Below, in pieces: positions 37,643-50,076 of a stretch of DNA of 64,000 nt (positions within the stretch are counted from its first letter, which is position 1; each line of letters starts with the position of its first letter). This DNA comes from Trichuris trichiura. Its lineage: Eukaryota > Nematoda > Enoplea > Trichinellida > Trichuridae. The notes beneath the pieces are model-generated. The model saw only the letters and a list, made by a program, of their open reading frames with translations, had not been told where the DNA came from and ran no database searches. Position numbers and translations under genes: made by a program. The stretch covers positions 310,001 through 374,000 of the forward strand of contig JBAJFE010000062.1 in assembly GCA_037903355.1 (NCBI GenBank), read 5' to 3'.

Positions 37643-38202
37643 ATGCGTCGTCTACCGAGTTTGTGTCTTCAAATTGCCCGTCTTAAGACTGGTTGGGGTC
37701 CCAATACGGGATATAAAGAAGGTAAGACGTTCGTTGGAGTTCAGCAGCATCCACTGAAGTACTACGCGGTTAGTAGTTCATTTTTGATGCTATTTCGCTG
37801 AAGTGTGATTTTTTCCGCAGATTTGGGATCGTAAGCCTGATGAACCCTATGGCCTCCAAGGTAGTAATCACCTACTTCCTATGATGGGTAAAATTGCTGG
37901 TAGATTGCCTATCAAGTTTGAAATGCAGCGTGACAAGAAGTATTCCTGGTGCAGCTGCGGTTTCAGTCACAATCAGGTTCGCGATCCGATTGCGATTCAA
38001 CCTGCAGCAGTTTTAACTGTGATTGTTTTTCCTGCAGCCCTTCTGCGATGGTTCGCACAACCGGGAAAACACGCAGTTACTACCGGTGCGCTATATAAGT
38101 GACAAAGATTGCACCGTCTGGTTCTGCAATTGCAAGCAGACGAAAAACCGACCGTTCTGCGACGGTTCCCACAAGACCTTGGTGGAAACGGAAGAGCAGT
38201 AG
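37643..38202 (+). CDS. CISD3: CISD3-type mitochondrial protein with two CDGSH iron-sulfur domains
   Basis: CISD3 (MiNT) is a soluble mitochondrial-matrix protein whose two CDGSH domains each bind a [2Fe-2S] cluster through three Cys and one His. Exons 37643-37768, 37821-37976 and 38038-38202 (introns 52 and 61 bp, phase 0) give 148 residues. The N-terminus (MRRLPSLCLQIARLK) is basic and fits a matrix presequence. First domain: KYSWCSCGFSHNQ joined to PFCDGSHN; second: WFCNCKQTKNRPFCDGSHK. All ligands (CxC, then C-DGSH) are present twice. The second domain is in a different frame from the plain reading of exon 3's neighbour, so only splicing after AATCAG restores it. The ~40 residues before the first domain are longer than I expect from human CISD3. 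Confidence 0.93.
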
Positions 38203-38589
38203 TTCCCGTTTGATTTCGGCTAGCAGAGATTCTTTTCCGCTTCTCAACTTGCCTCAGTCAGCCCTTTCCACCGTGGACAGCGCTAACGCTTCATCATGCT
38301 CGACTTTCTTAGTTGAAAAATAGACATGCTCTTGTTGTTGCGCAGTCTTGCGAGCTCTCTCGGTTTGCTAACGGTGACGCCGGTTAACCAGTTTGTTTCT
38401 TTAAGTAAAACGGTGTAAAACTGGTTTCTTTTCTGCGAACCTGCATTCACTATAGCTATTTCTGCTTCAGGTACAGTATCGAAAGACAGGATGTCTTTTA
38501 ACAGGCTTGAATAGTTTCATAGTAGATCTTCAGATTCACGGGTTTGGCCTGTTGGATGTATCTGTAAATAAACTTCAAAATGCCCTACC
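38203..38589. other. Short gap before PLE2
   Basis: CISD3 3' flank. A fragment CTGCGAACCTGCATTCACT resembles dispersed repeat B. Nothing else is recognised. Confidence 0.35.
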
Positions 38590-38633
38590 AACGGATGGAT
38601 GAGCAAATTGTAAGAGAAAATACAGTACAATTT

Positions 38634-38679
38634 GTATACCGTACGTTTCGGAACTGCTCGTGTTCCGTCGTCAGCAGTG
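38634..38679 (-). ncRNA. Hammerhead ribozyme-like motif (PLE2)
   Basis: Minus strand: CACTG, core CTGACGA, extra C, stem II GGAAC/GTTCC with loop ACGAGCA, GAAA, tiny A-CG-T stem III, A at the predicted cleavage position, then CGGTATAC. CACTG pairs with CGGT (one G-T). Sequence differs from PLE1 throughout the stems while the core and spacing are the same, which supports a conserved structure. Confidence 0.7.
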
Positions 38680-38742
38680 TTGGGGAGAAGGTGTTTATTC
38701 GGTAAGGGGTTTATATAGCGCATGGGTACAATGGGTGTTTAG

Positions 38743-40968
38743 TTAGTTGGGTAGGGCGCAGCATTGAAATTTATTAATCGGTGCAGCCCATACTTCACTA
38801 ACCTCCACGCCATTGTCGCGATTTATAGTGGAGTTGCTCTGGATGTACAGAGCCTCCTTAATACACCTAAGATGTAATAAGTTTTCGTGGCATATGATCT
38901 TCGGGTGCGGGTCGAGTGTGCACCGAGATGCGTGCTCAACGATCACTGAGGCACTTATCGCGTTCTCCATGGCTTTTCGAGGGTCCGTTGTCGGTGGACG
39001 CCCTCGGCCGGTGGCCTGTATCCCATTGAGTCTTCGTTCGGCGTTCTTGTATGTCAACACATTCTTCATGTGTTGGCCGAATCTCTTAAGTAAAGTGTTG
39101 CCCGTTTCTCCTATGTAGGAGGCGTTGCAACCACACTTTATTTGGTAAATGACACCGGGTCTGCTGTCAAAAGGAACCTTGATCTTGTCATTTCTCACAA
39201 TCGAACGAAAATTACATGAACTTTTAAATCTCACGTTGAAATTTAAGGAGCGCCCCAGTCTCCTGATTCGTTCACTTAAACCACTGTAGTAGGGAAGGAG
39301 CAGCACCGGGCGTTGTTGGTTATCAGGCGGGGACGGTGATGAAGGTTTATTTTGTTGGCACTGTTTAATAATGGAATTGATGAATTTACTGGGGTATCCG
39401 TTACTGCATAGTGTGTTATAAATGTGTCTTAATTCTGTATTTAAATATTCGGGGTCACAAACCGTTAGGGCCCTGTCAACCATCCCTTTAACTATACCTC
39501 TTTTAACTGAAATAGGGTGATGAGAAGAAAAGTTTAGGTGCCGGTCCGAGTGGGTAGGTTTCCTATAAACTGTTGTTTTTAACTTATTCCCTTGTTTAAT
39601 GACTAAGACATCTAGAAAAGGGAGTTTACAATTATTTTCCTTCTCAATGGTTAGCGTTATCTGGTTGGGGAAGAGACTATTCAGGTGTTCCAAGAGAGTT
39701 TCTTCACTGCCTGATTTTATGATGGCAAAGATGTCGTCTACATATCTTTTGAAAATGATAGGAGGGGCACAGTCTTGCAGAGTGCTGAAGGCTTTTTCTT
39801 CGAGATGTTCCATGAAGATCTCCGCAAGTATGGGGGAGAGTGGACTGCCCATAGGCGCACCGTCCTTTTGTGAGAAGAAACTATCCTGGAATCTGAAGTA
39901 GTTGCCCTCGCGCATGCAGAACGACACTAATTTAACTATGTGGGTGGGGTTTAATTTCGTCCTCTGCAAGATGGTGTCATCTGCATCTAACAGAGTTTGA
40001 AGCAAGTTGATGGTATATTTTATGGGAACGCTTGTGAAAAGGTCTTTTACATCGTAACTGACCATGATGTCACCGGGCTGCATTTTTATGTCTTTTAGTG
40101 TGGAACAAAATTCTTTACAATTTTTAACATTGGACTCACGTTTACCGGTTAGGGGTTGGATTATAGTTTTTAGATATGAACAAAGTCTTGAGGTGACACT
40201 ATTAATGCTGGAGACAACTGGTCTTAGAGGGACCCCTGGTTTGTGGATTTTGGGAAGGCCGTAAAGTTCAGGGCACCTAGTGTTACTGATGTATGAGAGA
40301 CTACGGTTTATTTTAGAAATAATTGGGTCTTGGGGTTCATTGGCGAAGGAGTCTAACATATTTTGCAAAAGTTTTCGGGTCTTATCGGTCGGGTCTTGTT
40401 TTATGGGACGGTAAACGGGGTTGCTGAGGAGCTCATTTATCTTTTGTGTGTAGAAGTTCCTATCCAGTATAACAACCGTATTACCTTTGTCAGCCTTCGT
40501 AATCACAATGTCTGTTCTAGATTTTAGACTTTTAATGATCCCCCGTTCTGAACTGCTTAGGTTTGGGGTCGGACGATTGTTGTTGTTGTTGCGCAATACT
40601 AGGCTGGAGATGTGACCTTTAATTTCTTTAGCCACCTTAGGATCGGTTTGCGCGAGACCGTACTCTGTGGAGGCAATTATATCTAAAATCGGGGGGTTCT
40701 TAGGAGTGGGAACGAAATTTAAACCTTTGCCTAAAACTGTTTTCTCAATGTCATTTAGAACAAGGGAGCTGAGGTTAACGATAGTTTTATCTGTGTTATT
40801 GAGTGAAGATGATGGACGCGCTTGCTTATTGTTGGACTTACGGAACTCCCAGGAGCGGGAACAGTATAGGGATTGGAACTTTCTGTCTAGAAGCGCTGTT
40901 TGGTTTATTTTTATTAGGGAACTAGTATTTTTAATGTGGAATCTCAGTTGGACGAGAAGGTACAGTAA
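38743..40968 (-). CDS. Penelope RT/GIY-YIG protein, 5'-truncated but otherwise open (PLE2)
   Basis: An uninterrupted frame of about 740 codons without a proper start. In order: KGLNFVPTPKNPP near the N-terminal edge, the DKG motif (VITKADKGNTVVILDR), LYGLPKIHKPGVPLRP, SYDVKDLFTSVP, GAPMGSPLSPILAEIF, catalytic FKRYVDDIFAII, FLDVLVI, YRKPTHSDRHLNF, and the GIY-YIG domain with SYIGETGNTLLKRFGQH. A Cys/His-rich stretch (CTLDPHPKIICHENLLH) lies near the C-terminus. All RT catalytic residues are present. The only damage is loss of the 5' end, so it is a young dead-on-arrival copy. Confidence 0.9.
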   Translation of the reverse strand, partial: LLYLLVQLRFHIKNTSSLIKINQTALLDRKFQSLYCSRSWEFRKSNNKQARPSSSLNNTDKTIVNLSSLVLNDIEKTVLGKGLNFVPTPKNPPILDIIASTEYGLAQTDPKVAKEIKGHISSLVLRNNNNNRPTPNLSSSERGIIKSLKSRTDIVITKADKGNTVVILDRNFYTQKINELLSNPVYRPIKQDPTDKTRKLLQNMLDSFANEPQDPIISKINRSLSYISNTRCPELYGLPKIHKPGVPLRPVVSSINSVTSRLCSYLKTIIQPLTGKRESNVKNCKEFCSTLKDIKMQPGDIMVSYDVKDLFTSVPIKYTINLLQTLLDADDTILQRTKLNPTHIVKLVSFCMREGNYFRFQDSFFSQKDGAPMGSPLSPILAEIFMEHLEEKAFSTLQDCAPPIIFKRYVDDIFAIIKSGSEETLLEHLNSLFPNQITLTIEKENNCKLPFLDVLVIKQGNKLKTTVYRKPTHSDRHLNFSSHHPISVKRGIVKGMVDRALTVCDPEYLNTELRHIYNTLCSNGYPSKFINSIIKQCQQNKPSSPSPPDNQQRPVLLLPYYSGLSERIRRLGRSLNFNVRFKSSCNFRSIVRNDKIKVPFDSRPGVIYQIKCGCNASYIGETGNTLLKRFGQHMKNVLTYKNAERRLNGIQATGRGRPPTTDPRKAMENAISASVIVEHASRCTLDPHPKIICHENLLHLRCIKEALYIQSNSTINRDNGVEVSEVWAAPINKFQCCALPN

Positions 40969-40970
40969 TC

Positions 40971-42149
40971 ATAAATAATGTTTTTCGACTAAAAACGCCG
41001 GTTGTTTTGCACTTTCGTTTTGCTCAGCGTTACTCAGGCAGTTGCAGCTGCTGCGCCGGTTTATTTGCTTTGCAATGCAGTAAACATGTACTTTGGGCCC
41101 AAGTAAGTAAAAATGCTACAAAACGTGTCCGACTGAAAAGCTTGGCGTCCTGCTATAATAGAAGTTTAGTTGTTCAACACGCCAACGGCCATGCTAGTAC
41201 AATGGACCCTTGTACTTCCCTTCAGCTGACAATGAGCCCAGTTGGCATTACATTTCTTGAAGAAATTAATTTGTTTCGACAAGTTATTTTGTTTATATGT
41301 CCAGATTCAGTTCGCCTTGCTAAAATATCCAAATTATTTTTCATTGCACCTGAAGGCCTAGTTAGCTTACTGTACGGTGCCCTGCATTTGAAATTCATTG
41401 TTTTCTTTCGGTTTAACCGCTACAGTTTTGATACTAAAAAAATAAAAGTTAACTTTGCATAAAAATTTTCTAGTCCTAGTGCATTTTCTTGCTAATGACG
41501 GGAAAAGTAACAAAGTCGTTTGTCAAGAAAGTTGCTTCTTGCTTAGATGCTATTTGTGTTAAACTGTTTTTGCTGCTCATAAAAAAAATAAAATTTTCCT
41601 CCGTTTTCTTGCACCTTCCCGGAAGTATGGAGAAGAGGAATTATTAAAGAATGATTTGCAGGTACAAATATTCTCAGTTTCTAGGGAAGTTGCGAAGTTT
41701 TCGTGTTCAATAATAGAAAGAGAGCCGAATAGGAAGCGCAAGTTGAAAAGGGAAAGAAACGCAACGAAAAGTCGTAATATTCCGCTAGTGCCTGTCAAGC
41801 TGATCTAAGCTGCAGTGACGGCTGCGCGCAAGAAAATCAACGGCAATTGTCTACAGCGCACACTACTGAGAATTGGCAAAAGTGTGACCTACGGTTAGGC
41901 GTATGGTACGCAGGCTTGGCTTTCGCGCTTCGTCACTTCTCGTTGTGATCGATTCGCGTTCAGTCGTTTGCCTCACTTTTGGCCCTTTATAATTTAAGGT
42001 AGTAATTTTTGGGGACGCAAACGCTGCTTGGTTTTATCGTAGCGTCATTTGTGGTCGAATAAACGACTACTTTACGTTTCAACGGTTGCCTGGCTATATC
42101 TGTCCACTGAAATTGTCCGTGGCGAGCTGTTTACGGCTCGGCAATTGTA
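40971..42149. other. Gap between PLE2 and ubinuclein
   Basis: A 151-codon frame (41007-41462, plus) is open but shows no motif, codon periodicity or homology I can name, and I do not call it a gene. The last 200 bp are the presumed ubinuclein promoter and 5' UTR. Confidence 0.3.
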
Positions 42150-45100
42150 ATGGCTGCGTCATCGATGCAACTTAGTGTCAAAACCAAGACGAAACCTTCG
42201 CCTGCTATCCTTCGTTTGAATATCGACCTTACCAGTTGTTCGGATAACGATACCCCGTGTTACGACGTGGCATCCTTAGAACAGCAAGCGGTATTTGCTT
42301 TTTGCCCTTTTCTCTCGCTCGCACGCTCGCTCGTGCGCCATTCGCTGCACGCATCTTTTCAGTTCGGTCGCGCGTTCACGGCCGAAATTCCTACTTTGAA
42401 TTCGTGAACATTCGAAGAAAATTCGCGTTCCACCAGTTAGATTGTTGCTTATTTCCTGTCATGCCGCGTTTCCAACGTTTGCGAAAGCAACGTCATCCTT
42501 TTCAGCCGTCGACTTTATTAACGCGCTGCTCTTATCGGTACAACTCTCTATGCGACGGCCGCTATTTTTCTTGCGCGCATCGTTGTGTTCCACGTTTTGT
42601 CTTCGGCATAGGCGCTGTTGCCAACAGTTTTTCCAAAAAGACAAACGGACATCTGTTACTGACCAATCGGTCGGCTTCTTCGCATAGTTTCAAACTCCGC
42701 TTCTGCGCTGTTTACCTACGTAAATTCCGACTGATTGTGAATCAGAAATGGCGCCCGCTGTTCATTTTACGCTTTCAGTTTGTGCGTGGGCGTGGGCGCT
42801 TTGCGGGATTCAAAATTTGTCGTTTTTTGTTTTTAAGCCCTACCCTCAGTCGGGATGTTCCGCTAAACAACTTTTTTCTTTTTCGCTACTGTAGAAACTA
42901 CGGTAAAACAAATGATTTTACCCTCTATTCGGGCTAGGCGGACTAGAAAGCTATTTATTTTGAACTGGCATTTGACACGGGCTGAAAGGTGACCATATTT
43001 ACTACACGTAAGGTATAAAGCTGCTTTGTATTCCGTTTTTCTGTTATTATTGCTTTCAAGCATTTCTCGATTAGCATAAGTTTCTTTAAGTGCTCTTAAT
43101 GACCGGTTAGTTGGAAGAGCTTTTAAAGAGACAGCACATTAAGCCGTGATTCACCAGAGTGCCCGTTTTTCATTTTTGTAACGTTCGCCTGATGTTTAGG
43201 CACTGTTACATACTAGTATCCGTTGTGGCGCGTGTCTTTAGCCTATTTCTCTAATCTACGTTTTATCGCTTCACTTGTAAATTTGTTAAAACCAGGCCAC
43301 ACCAGGCCTGATAACATTGATCCCGTCATTTTTGCTTGTTACCGTCAACACAATGAAGCGTAGGTACAAGGTATACTGTATTGACTTGTTTTGCTGACTG
43401 CGAGGCTTTTCGCCTGCATGCGGTCACAATTTTTCGTTTGACGTTCTTTCGTCGCTTTTTTATTATAAATACAGTAGAACCTCCGTAAGTTGACCACCCA
43501 AGGGACCGGAGAAAACTGGTCAACATAGGAGGTGGTCAATATATTGGAACTGTGGGTATAACTGGCTCGGCTGAACAGATTAGCATCTGTATGCGTTTTA
43601 TTCTATTGCAGAGCATCAATTGGAGGTCTATTAAACGGTGAGATGCATAAAAATAACACTGTAAAATCATGCATAAGCTTTTTAGGGGCTACACTGCTTG
43701 CTGAAAAAGGTATCAATTCTAGTCTGGTGCTTCTTCTTACTGCAAACATAAGCACCAAGGGCGGTCTCCGCGATAGCTACCGCGCTCAGCATCTTTGGAC
43801 ATTTTTCAGCAGCAAAACACTTCAGCTGCGCTAACACGCGCCCGACGTCCTCTTCCTTCAGCTTCTGTACCATTTCCGTCTCATTTTCACTTTCCTCCTC
43901 TACGTCGTCTTCTGGGCTCAGTCCCGCTTCGGCTAGTATAGACTGAAAGATTGCTTGTGGGTCGGGTTCGGTAGAAGTGGCCAATTCATCATCCATTGAA
44001 ACGAAATCTTCGAAGTTTACTCCTTCAATCTCTACTTCGGGAGTGGGACTATCAGGCCGGAGCTCGACATGATCCTCTTCGTCTCTGACGAATCCAGCTC
44101 TCCTGAAGCATTTCCGTATTGCCTCCGGTTGAACCACAGCGTCCAAAGCATTAATGGACGCAGCAATCGTAGTCGCTCCCGCAAATGAGCTGGTGTGTTC
44201 TGCTATGCCAACGATCCACCGCAGAAGCTGGGTCCGGTATTTCGCCTTAAACGTCTTAATTACTCCTTGATCTAAAGGCTGGGTCTTTGAGGTAGTGTTT
44301 GGGGGCAGGAATTTTAACGTGACATTTGTGAGGTCTTTCACGTGGGGATGGCTCGGCAGTTGTCTACTACCAATAAGATGGAACGTTTCATTCGCTTCAT
44401 CTGTCCGTCGACACTTCTTACCCACTCTTCGAATATGGCGGCTGTCATCCAGGCGGATTTATTTGATCTCCAAGTGGCAGGGAGGTCATCAGGCTTCAAG
44501 TTCTTAAAAGCTCAGGGGTTTCGTTGACTTACCAATGACCAATGGCTTCAACTTCTCCCCAGTTGCGCTAGCGCAAAGAAGCACAGTGAAGCGTTCTTTG
44601 GAGAGCTTCCCGCTTTTGCATTTATCGCCTTTTAGTACAAGACTTCTATCAGGCATAGCTTTGAAGAACAAGCCGCATTCATCAGCATTGAATATGTCTT
44701 CTTCCTTAAAGCCACTGGCGAAATGACGAAATTTCAAGATGAAGTCTTCCAAGACCTCGACGGGAACTTCGCTAGATTCGCCGCATAAGATTTTCTGAGA
44801 AATCTGATAACGGAGCTTGAACTTTGCCAGCCAACCGTTTGATGCTTGGAAACCTGTGAAACCGAATTCCACGGCGAATTTTCTAGCAATTTCCTGGATC
44901 ATTGGGCCAGAGATGCGTGCATTAGCTGCTCTCATTTGCTTAAACCAATGTAACGCTGCTTCATTGACTTGGTCCAGGGAGGTTCTCCTTTTTCTTCGCC
45001 GCGTCTCCGCTTTCCTTCTCATATCTTTCCAAGTACTCACGTTTACGTCTCTGGATGTTGCCAACGGTAGTCTTGCTCACATGAAACCGTTCTGCTGTCT

Positions 45101-48100
45101 TCCTTTGACTGTTAGTTTCGAGAAAGCGGATAAGATCCACTTTTTCCTTCAGTGCCAACTCTCTCGATTCTTTCCGTTTGGCCATAATGCAAACTGCAAC
45201 CAGCTTGGTAGCTACTACTGCGTCTATTACTGCGTAAGTCGGGCTATCTTTACTCGCGAAGACACGTTAAGGAAACCTGCCGCACACCTATAGCAAAGCG
45301 AATGAATAGAACTGAGCTCGACGCGAACGAGTTCAAGTAGGCTCGATTTGTCATATTTCCCTCAATGGGCGAATGCTGCCAACGCGTAGGTGGGAGCTTA
45401 TGTACTTGAGGAAACGCGCAAGCTGTGCCGGCAAGCATAAAAGAAGCATCGTCAAAGCGACGGAATCGTTCTGTAATCAGGAATCTCCAATGTAGGGTAA
45501 TGAAAAACTTCGCTACGTTGAGTAACAGCACATTGAGGCAATGATGGTTAACAGCTGCTAGCGACTGACACAGAGCAAACTGAAGTGGCCAATTTACAGA
45601 GTGCAAGTTAGCATTGCTTCATATACCATGTCACGGCTAAAGCGGTCAACTTCCCACTTACGGTGGTGGTCGACGTATAGAGGTTGTCCTTGCGCTTATT
45701 AACGTGCTGACCAACCAACTGGTCAAAATTCGGTCAACTTAGGAGGTGGTCAACTTCGGAGGTTCTACTGTAGCTTAGTTCAACCTGCCACTTTCGACGA
45801 AAAAATGTAACACCACGTTGCCGATATCCTTTTGCCTTCCTTTTTGTACCTTCTTGACGCCACAGCAGAGCATATCCGAATAGAAACAAACGTAATCGAA
45901 CCTTTAGGGAATATAGAATGAAAGAATTTGAAAAATGGCGAACTGGGAAGGCGGGATGAGAGTTGTAGCTTTGAAATGTAAAATACGCTCTGATTTAGAA
46001 GTCGCTTCAAAGTTGCTCAACAGCGTTCGGTCGCCGCTTTGCGCGTAGCTAAATTTTTTCGCCAAGATCGGAAGGGTAAGAAGTCACGGAAGCTACGGAA
46101 TTTACTGTTTTTCTAAACAAAAAGGTGGAAATGGCGTCAGGCGAAGTTTTAGCGCATGACGCGTCACTTTTCCTGAACCATTAGCGAATTCATGACCGCT
46201 TCAACGTAATCTCAAATTAGGTTAGCGTTTTGGACGAAAATGTTTGCAATATGTCTCCCTGTTGTATACTGCGGTTGAAAGAGTGCCAATTTTTAAAAGC
46301 CGGTTTGGCTCCTTGCGGTTGAGGTATACTGTTTCTATCTATTAAGCTGCTTGTAGTATCCCGCGTCGAGAGTTCAGTTTTTACAAACCTTTTGCAAAGT
46401 TTATTCCTGGTTGCTTTTTAATATCTCAACGAGTTTTAGTCGGCTATTATACCCCCCACCGGTTTTGCGTTTGATTTAATTTATATCTGTGAGAAAATTG
46501 CACAGCTGAGTAGCGTTTCCGTAAAGACAGTCCATCCTCTTTGACCGTATCCTAACGCGCAGTTGATCTTATTAAACGTGCTAAATATGTAGGCAAAATT
46601 TAAGCAAACGTTTTGCTGTCACTGTCTTTGATTCGCAGATTACTTATCTGCCTTTTGAATATTTGAATTTTTTTCCTTTCCGCAAAAAAAAATGTTCACC
46701 GTTGTTCCAAGTTGAGAGGCAAAGCAGTTGCCAGGACAGTTATGCGGCTTGATATTTTTTTTGTACTCATTTGGAATAATTGGTTTCAGAAAACCTCTGC
46801 CATTACTTCCAAAGATGGGATACTATCCGAAGACGAGGAGGAAAGCAAGTTAGCTGCTATTGCAAAGCGCTTGGAAGAAAAATACGTACGTTGTTCCCGT
46901 ACGGTTTTGGCTCTCTTTACGAGCATTTCTTCTACAGGGTCGATCGAGAACGTATCGCAACCATTTGCAGGATACTTGTGATCTCGGCGACGGATATGAC
47001 ACGGACGATTCGTTTATCGACAACGCTGAAGCGGTAGGCTTTAGAAGAGTTATTCGACGCTTTTGAGGTGTGCGCTTTGCAGTATGATGAATTGGTGCCC
47101 TCAACTGTGACTACGGAACATGGCGGTTTCTATATTAATTGGGGTAAGCTGAAGTTCAGGAACTCTGGAAATGAGGAGAATCCTGCGGATAGTGAACGCA
47201 CGGTTAGTCGGGTCAGTTGCCACTACCGCAATTTAAAAATTCAAATAACGACGCTGTCACTTCAGAGAGGACGACAGCATGCTATGTTACCTATATCGAA
47301 TTCTTGCAAGGCAGCGGCCAAGTTAAAGAAAAAATGGTTAGTTTCCCGTTGTTGCGTTGGTTAGCGTTTGACACTATTGTCTTCGTTGCGCAGCTTGAAC
47401 AATCCAAAGCCTCGCGTTTTGAAAAAGGCACTCAGCTCTTCAATGCTGAAAAACCGCGAGAAGTTTGTCCACTATTTAACTTGAAAACGCGACAGTTGAT
47501 CGGGTTGCATTTTTTTAGAAATATCGAGGCCGTCGTCGACGCCGTTGTTGGTTGCCAATTGCCTTGCAATGGAACGCCGACAAAATCGTGGGACTCGATG
47601 GAAAACGCAATTAACGCCACCATTAGTCAAGTAATCCGAGAGGAAATTCAAGCTACCACCGACGCCAATGAAAATATGGTCACTTTGAATGATGCTACCG
47701 CCGAAAGTAGTGATATATCGTCCGCTGTTTCAAGCCAAAAATCGAATTCCGTAAGCCGCTTGAGAACTTGGGATGAACTTTTTTAAAGCTCTATTCCAGG
47801 TGTCACCGTCTGCTTATTCTATGATTGGCCGACCTCCAACCCTCGGACACGTCCGAACTCAACGTTCCTACGCTGTACCTGAAGCTTTGCTCTCCATGTG
47901 CGACGAGCTGGCAAAGGTACAGATAGAGTTACGAGAGTTTAAGGCATTGTTTTCGTTTGTTCTGCAGATGGTTGGAAGTGAGAACAGTTGCTTAAGAAAA
48001 TGGAGTCCCGAAGCGCTAAGTCAACTGATCAAGTTTGAAGCGATTTTCAACTATTGTACCCTTTACGTTTTCCTTCGTAGAATTCAAAAGGCTTGCCAAG

Positions 48101-50076
48101 AGAAGGGTTTAAACAAATTTTACCGCGGCGCTGTTTTTCGCCACGTGCAAAGCCGAACTGGCGTCCCGCGCGTCGAGTTGTGCGCATTCGTTAAACGTTA
48201 TCAACATCAAATCGAAATGCTCGAAGGAATCTGCGCTTCGCCGGCGCCTAAGAACAGCGCCGCTATGCCGCTGGACATATTTTTAAATGGCCACGATCCT
48301 CTACGCCAAGCTGTTGACCATTTAAGGCAGGGTAATTATTTCCACATTCGAGTCGAACCTTCTTTCCGACTTCAATCGCTTTTCTTTCGCAACAGAGATT
48401 GCCGCCACTATGCCATCCTTGGAAAGCAGCTACGCCATCGATTGTGCGAAAACAATAAGAAGAAAACAACAAATGTAGGCAATCTATTTCGTGCGTCGCT
48501 TTTGTTGAGCTCTATTCCATTTTAGGACAGACGTATGCAGTGCAAATGGTAAACAAAAGTCCGTCTACATGCCTAGGCGGCGATTCGCTTGGAAAAACAG
48601 CAGTCGGTACGAATGCACACTTAACTCTCGCGCGCGCTTTTGGAGACTGCATGCAAGATGGTCTGCCTATTTTAGCAGTTGCTTGCACGCGGTTTTCAAC
48701 GAGCTGGAAAAATGTCATCAGTCTGGTCAGTTTAAAAAATCCGTCGATCTCAAAACGCTTATGGACAATTTCCTCCAAACGCTGTCCGTCGAACTTTGGC
48801 CAAGTAGCTGGATGTCTTTCAGGTAGGTTGATTGGGGCACCTTGTCTTCAAAAATCCGTAAAAAATTCAAATAGGCTAAATACAGTAACGATATTAATCA
48901 AGTAAGTTAAACAAGAAGATAAGGACAGAACTAAATTTGCATTTTCTCCAATGCCTTGCGTAGATCAAGTAAGTTCTAGGAAGGAGCAGAAAGGCTGAAG
49001 CTTTTTGAGAAAGCTTTTTGAAGGTTGAATTTTAAAAATGCCTCGAAACTTCATTTGCATTTGTTTCTCTTCCGTACGATGGTTGCTTTTTTTTTTACAG
49101 AGAACTGCGAAAGGAATATTCTACGTTTAACTACGAGCAGAATAACGGCGTCCAGAGGCGTCCAAGCACCGCGAGAGCCGTTGCAACTACGTCAAGCAGG
49201 ACGAAATTGTTTGTCACCGATACGCGTAAAAGGTGTAGCACGCCAAAATCTTCCTGCGAACCTCAGCGAACTGCTCATGCAACACCAGTCATTACGCTGG
49301 TACCTCAAAGAAGCCATGCCGAAATGGCTAGCTATAGTAATGCTAATCGTAATGCAACGCAAGTGTCCGGAGCTGCGGGTACTCAAAAACATGATTTGAC
49401 AAAGTCTTGTTTGATAAGCCCCTCGGTAGATAATTTAAATTTTGCTTTCTTTTTGAGACAGCTTCATTTTTTCTTTTGCTTATACAGAAGGCGACTCCAG
49501 TTTCAATAACAGTGCCAACGAAGCTGTCAATAAGCGGTGGAATATCGCCTACCATCCATCATACAGTTCTTGTGTCACCAATCAAGTCAACAGCTTTGTC
49601 GCCAACTCGCGGAGCGTCTTCCCCGAAGGTTGTGATGAACCCTGAGAGCTCAAGGAGCGTCCAACAAGCGGCTTTTGTAAAAATGGGTGCCGCAATGTCT
49701 TCCACTGGAGGAACAGCGAGCCCGCCGAAGCTGATGCGTTTTTCCATACCGCAACCGACGGACGCCGGTAGTGCAGCATCGGCTGGCCTTTTGAGCAAAG
49801 CGAATCAGCAGCAAGTCAGAATGGCGACCAATCCATTTTATCAAACGGTTCAGAGTCATTGGTTTGCCGAGAAGGATCGCGGCGACCCGTCTTCCATAGG
49901 ATCGACTATGTCGCCTAATGCCGCCTCCACATGGTCGAGTGGCCAAATTCGTCACATGATTGTCAATGCGCCGCAGCATTTGTCCTTTTTGCATAACGTC
50001 AATCAAGCGACCGTCATGGCCAACTCGTTGGAACAACAGCAACGTCAGCAGGTCAAACAGGAACAGCTAATGCACG
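42150..50076 (+). CDS. UBN1: Ubinuclein (HIRA-complex histone H3.3 chaperone subunit)
   Basis: Ubinuclein/yemanuclein is the HIRA partner that recognises H3.3. Exons read with confidence: 42150-42290 (MAASSMQLSV..., ..LRLNIDL), 46790-46885, 46938-47033 and 47083 onward. They spell ESKLAAIAKRLEEKY, then DLGDGYDTDDSFIDNAEA, then YDELVPSTVTTEHGG and FYINWGKLKFR, a textbook HUN/Hpc2-related domain. Further exons: about 47266-47336, 47394-47750, 47800 onward (with FRHVQSRTGVPRVELCAFVKR), 48569-48822 (middle domain ending ELWPSSWMSFR), 49101 onward and about 49490-50076, a Ser/Thr/Pro/Gln-rich tail ending QQQRQQVKQEQLMH. Junctions around 47200-47270 and 48300-48570 are uncertain. The frame has no sensible stop at 50076, where a GT donor sits; a 32-bp candidate exon at 53589-53620 would continue the Gln-rich sequence. 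Intron 1 (4.5 kb) holds a Tigger element. Confidence 0.88.
43472..45770 (-). mobile_element. Tigger/pogo-type DNA transposon 1 (decayed) in ubinuclein intron 1
   Basis: Terminal inverted repeats CAGTAGAACCTCCG..AGTTGACCACC at 43472 and ending 45770, each flanked by TA, the Tc1/mariner-superfamily target duplication. Total 2,299 bp. Sub-terminal GGTCAAC/GTTGACC motifs repeat several times inside both ends and are likely transposase sites. The transposase lies antisense to ubinuclein and is frameshifted. Confidence 0.92.
43682..45185 (-). pseudogene. Tigger-like transposase, three frameshifts
   Basis: From ATG 45185: MAKRKESRELALKEK opens a pogo/CENP-B-type helix-turn-helix (KTTVGNIQRRK), then an HTH_Tnp_Tc5-like domain (NGWLAKFKLRY), the DDE_1 catalytic domain with IFNADECGLFFK (first Asp), LLVVDNC (second Asp) and the downstream PPNTTSKTQPLDQGVIK block carrying the third acidic position. 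Single-base shifts near 44985, 44515 and 44350 break the frame into segments. The tail is acidic. It is not functional as read. Confidence 0.88.

Larger units (their letters stand above)
38590..40970 (-). mobile_element. Penelope-like element 2, 5'-truncated, different family
   Basis: Minus-strand insertion with an uninterrupted RT/GIY-YIG frame and a hammerhead-like motif downstream of the stop. Homology to the other elements stops abruptly near 40970, where an in-frame TGA precedes the coding frame. This is the 5' truncation typical of target-primed insertion. Its protein is clearly related to but distinct from PLE1 and PLE3, so two families are active or were active here. Confidence 0.88.

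Noticed and set aside
41007..41462. A 151-codon open frame on the plus strand
   Set aside because: No motif, no related sequence I can name and no splice or poly(A) context that marks a gene.
42257..42937. A 226-codon open frame overlapping ubinuclein exon 1 and running into intron 1
   Set aside because: It overlaps a well-supported coding exon in another frame, has low-complexity Arg/Phe/Ser composition and no recognisable domain; a long chance frame is the simpler reading.
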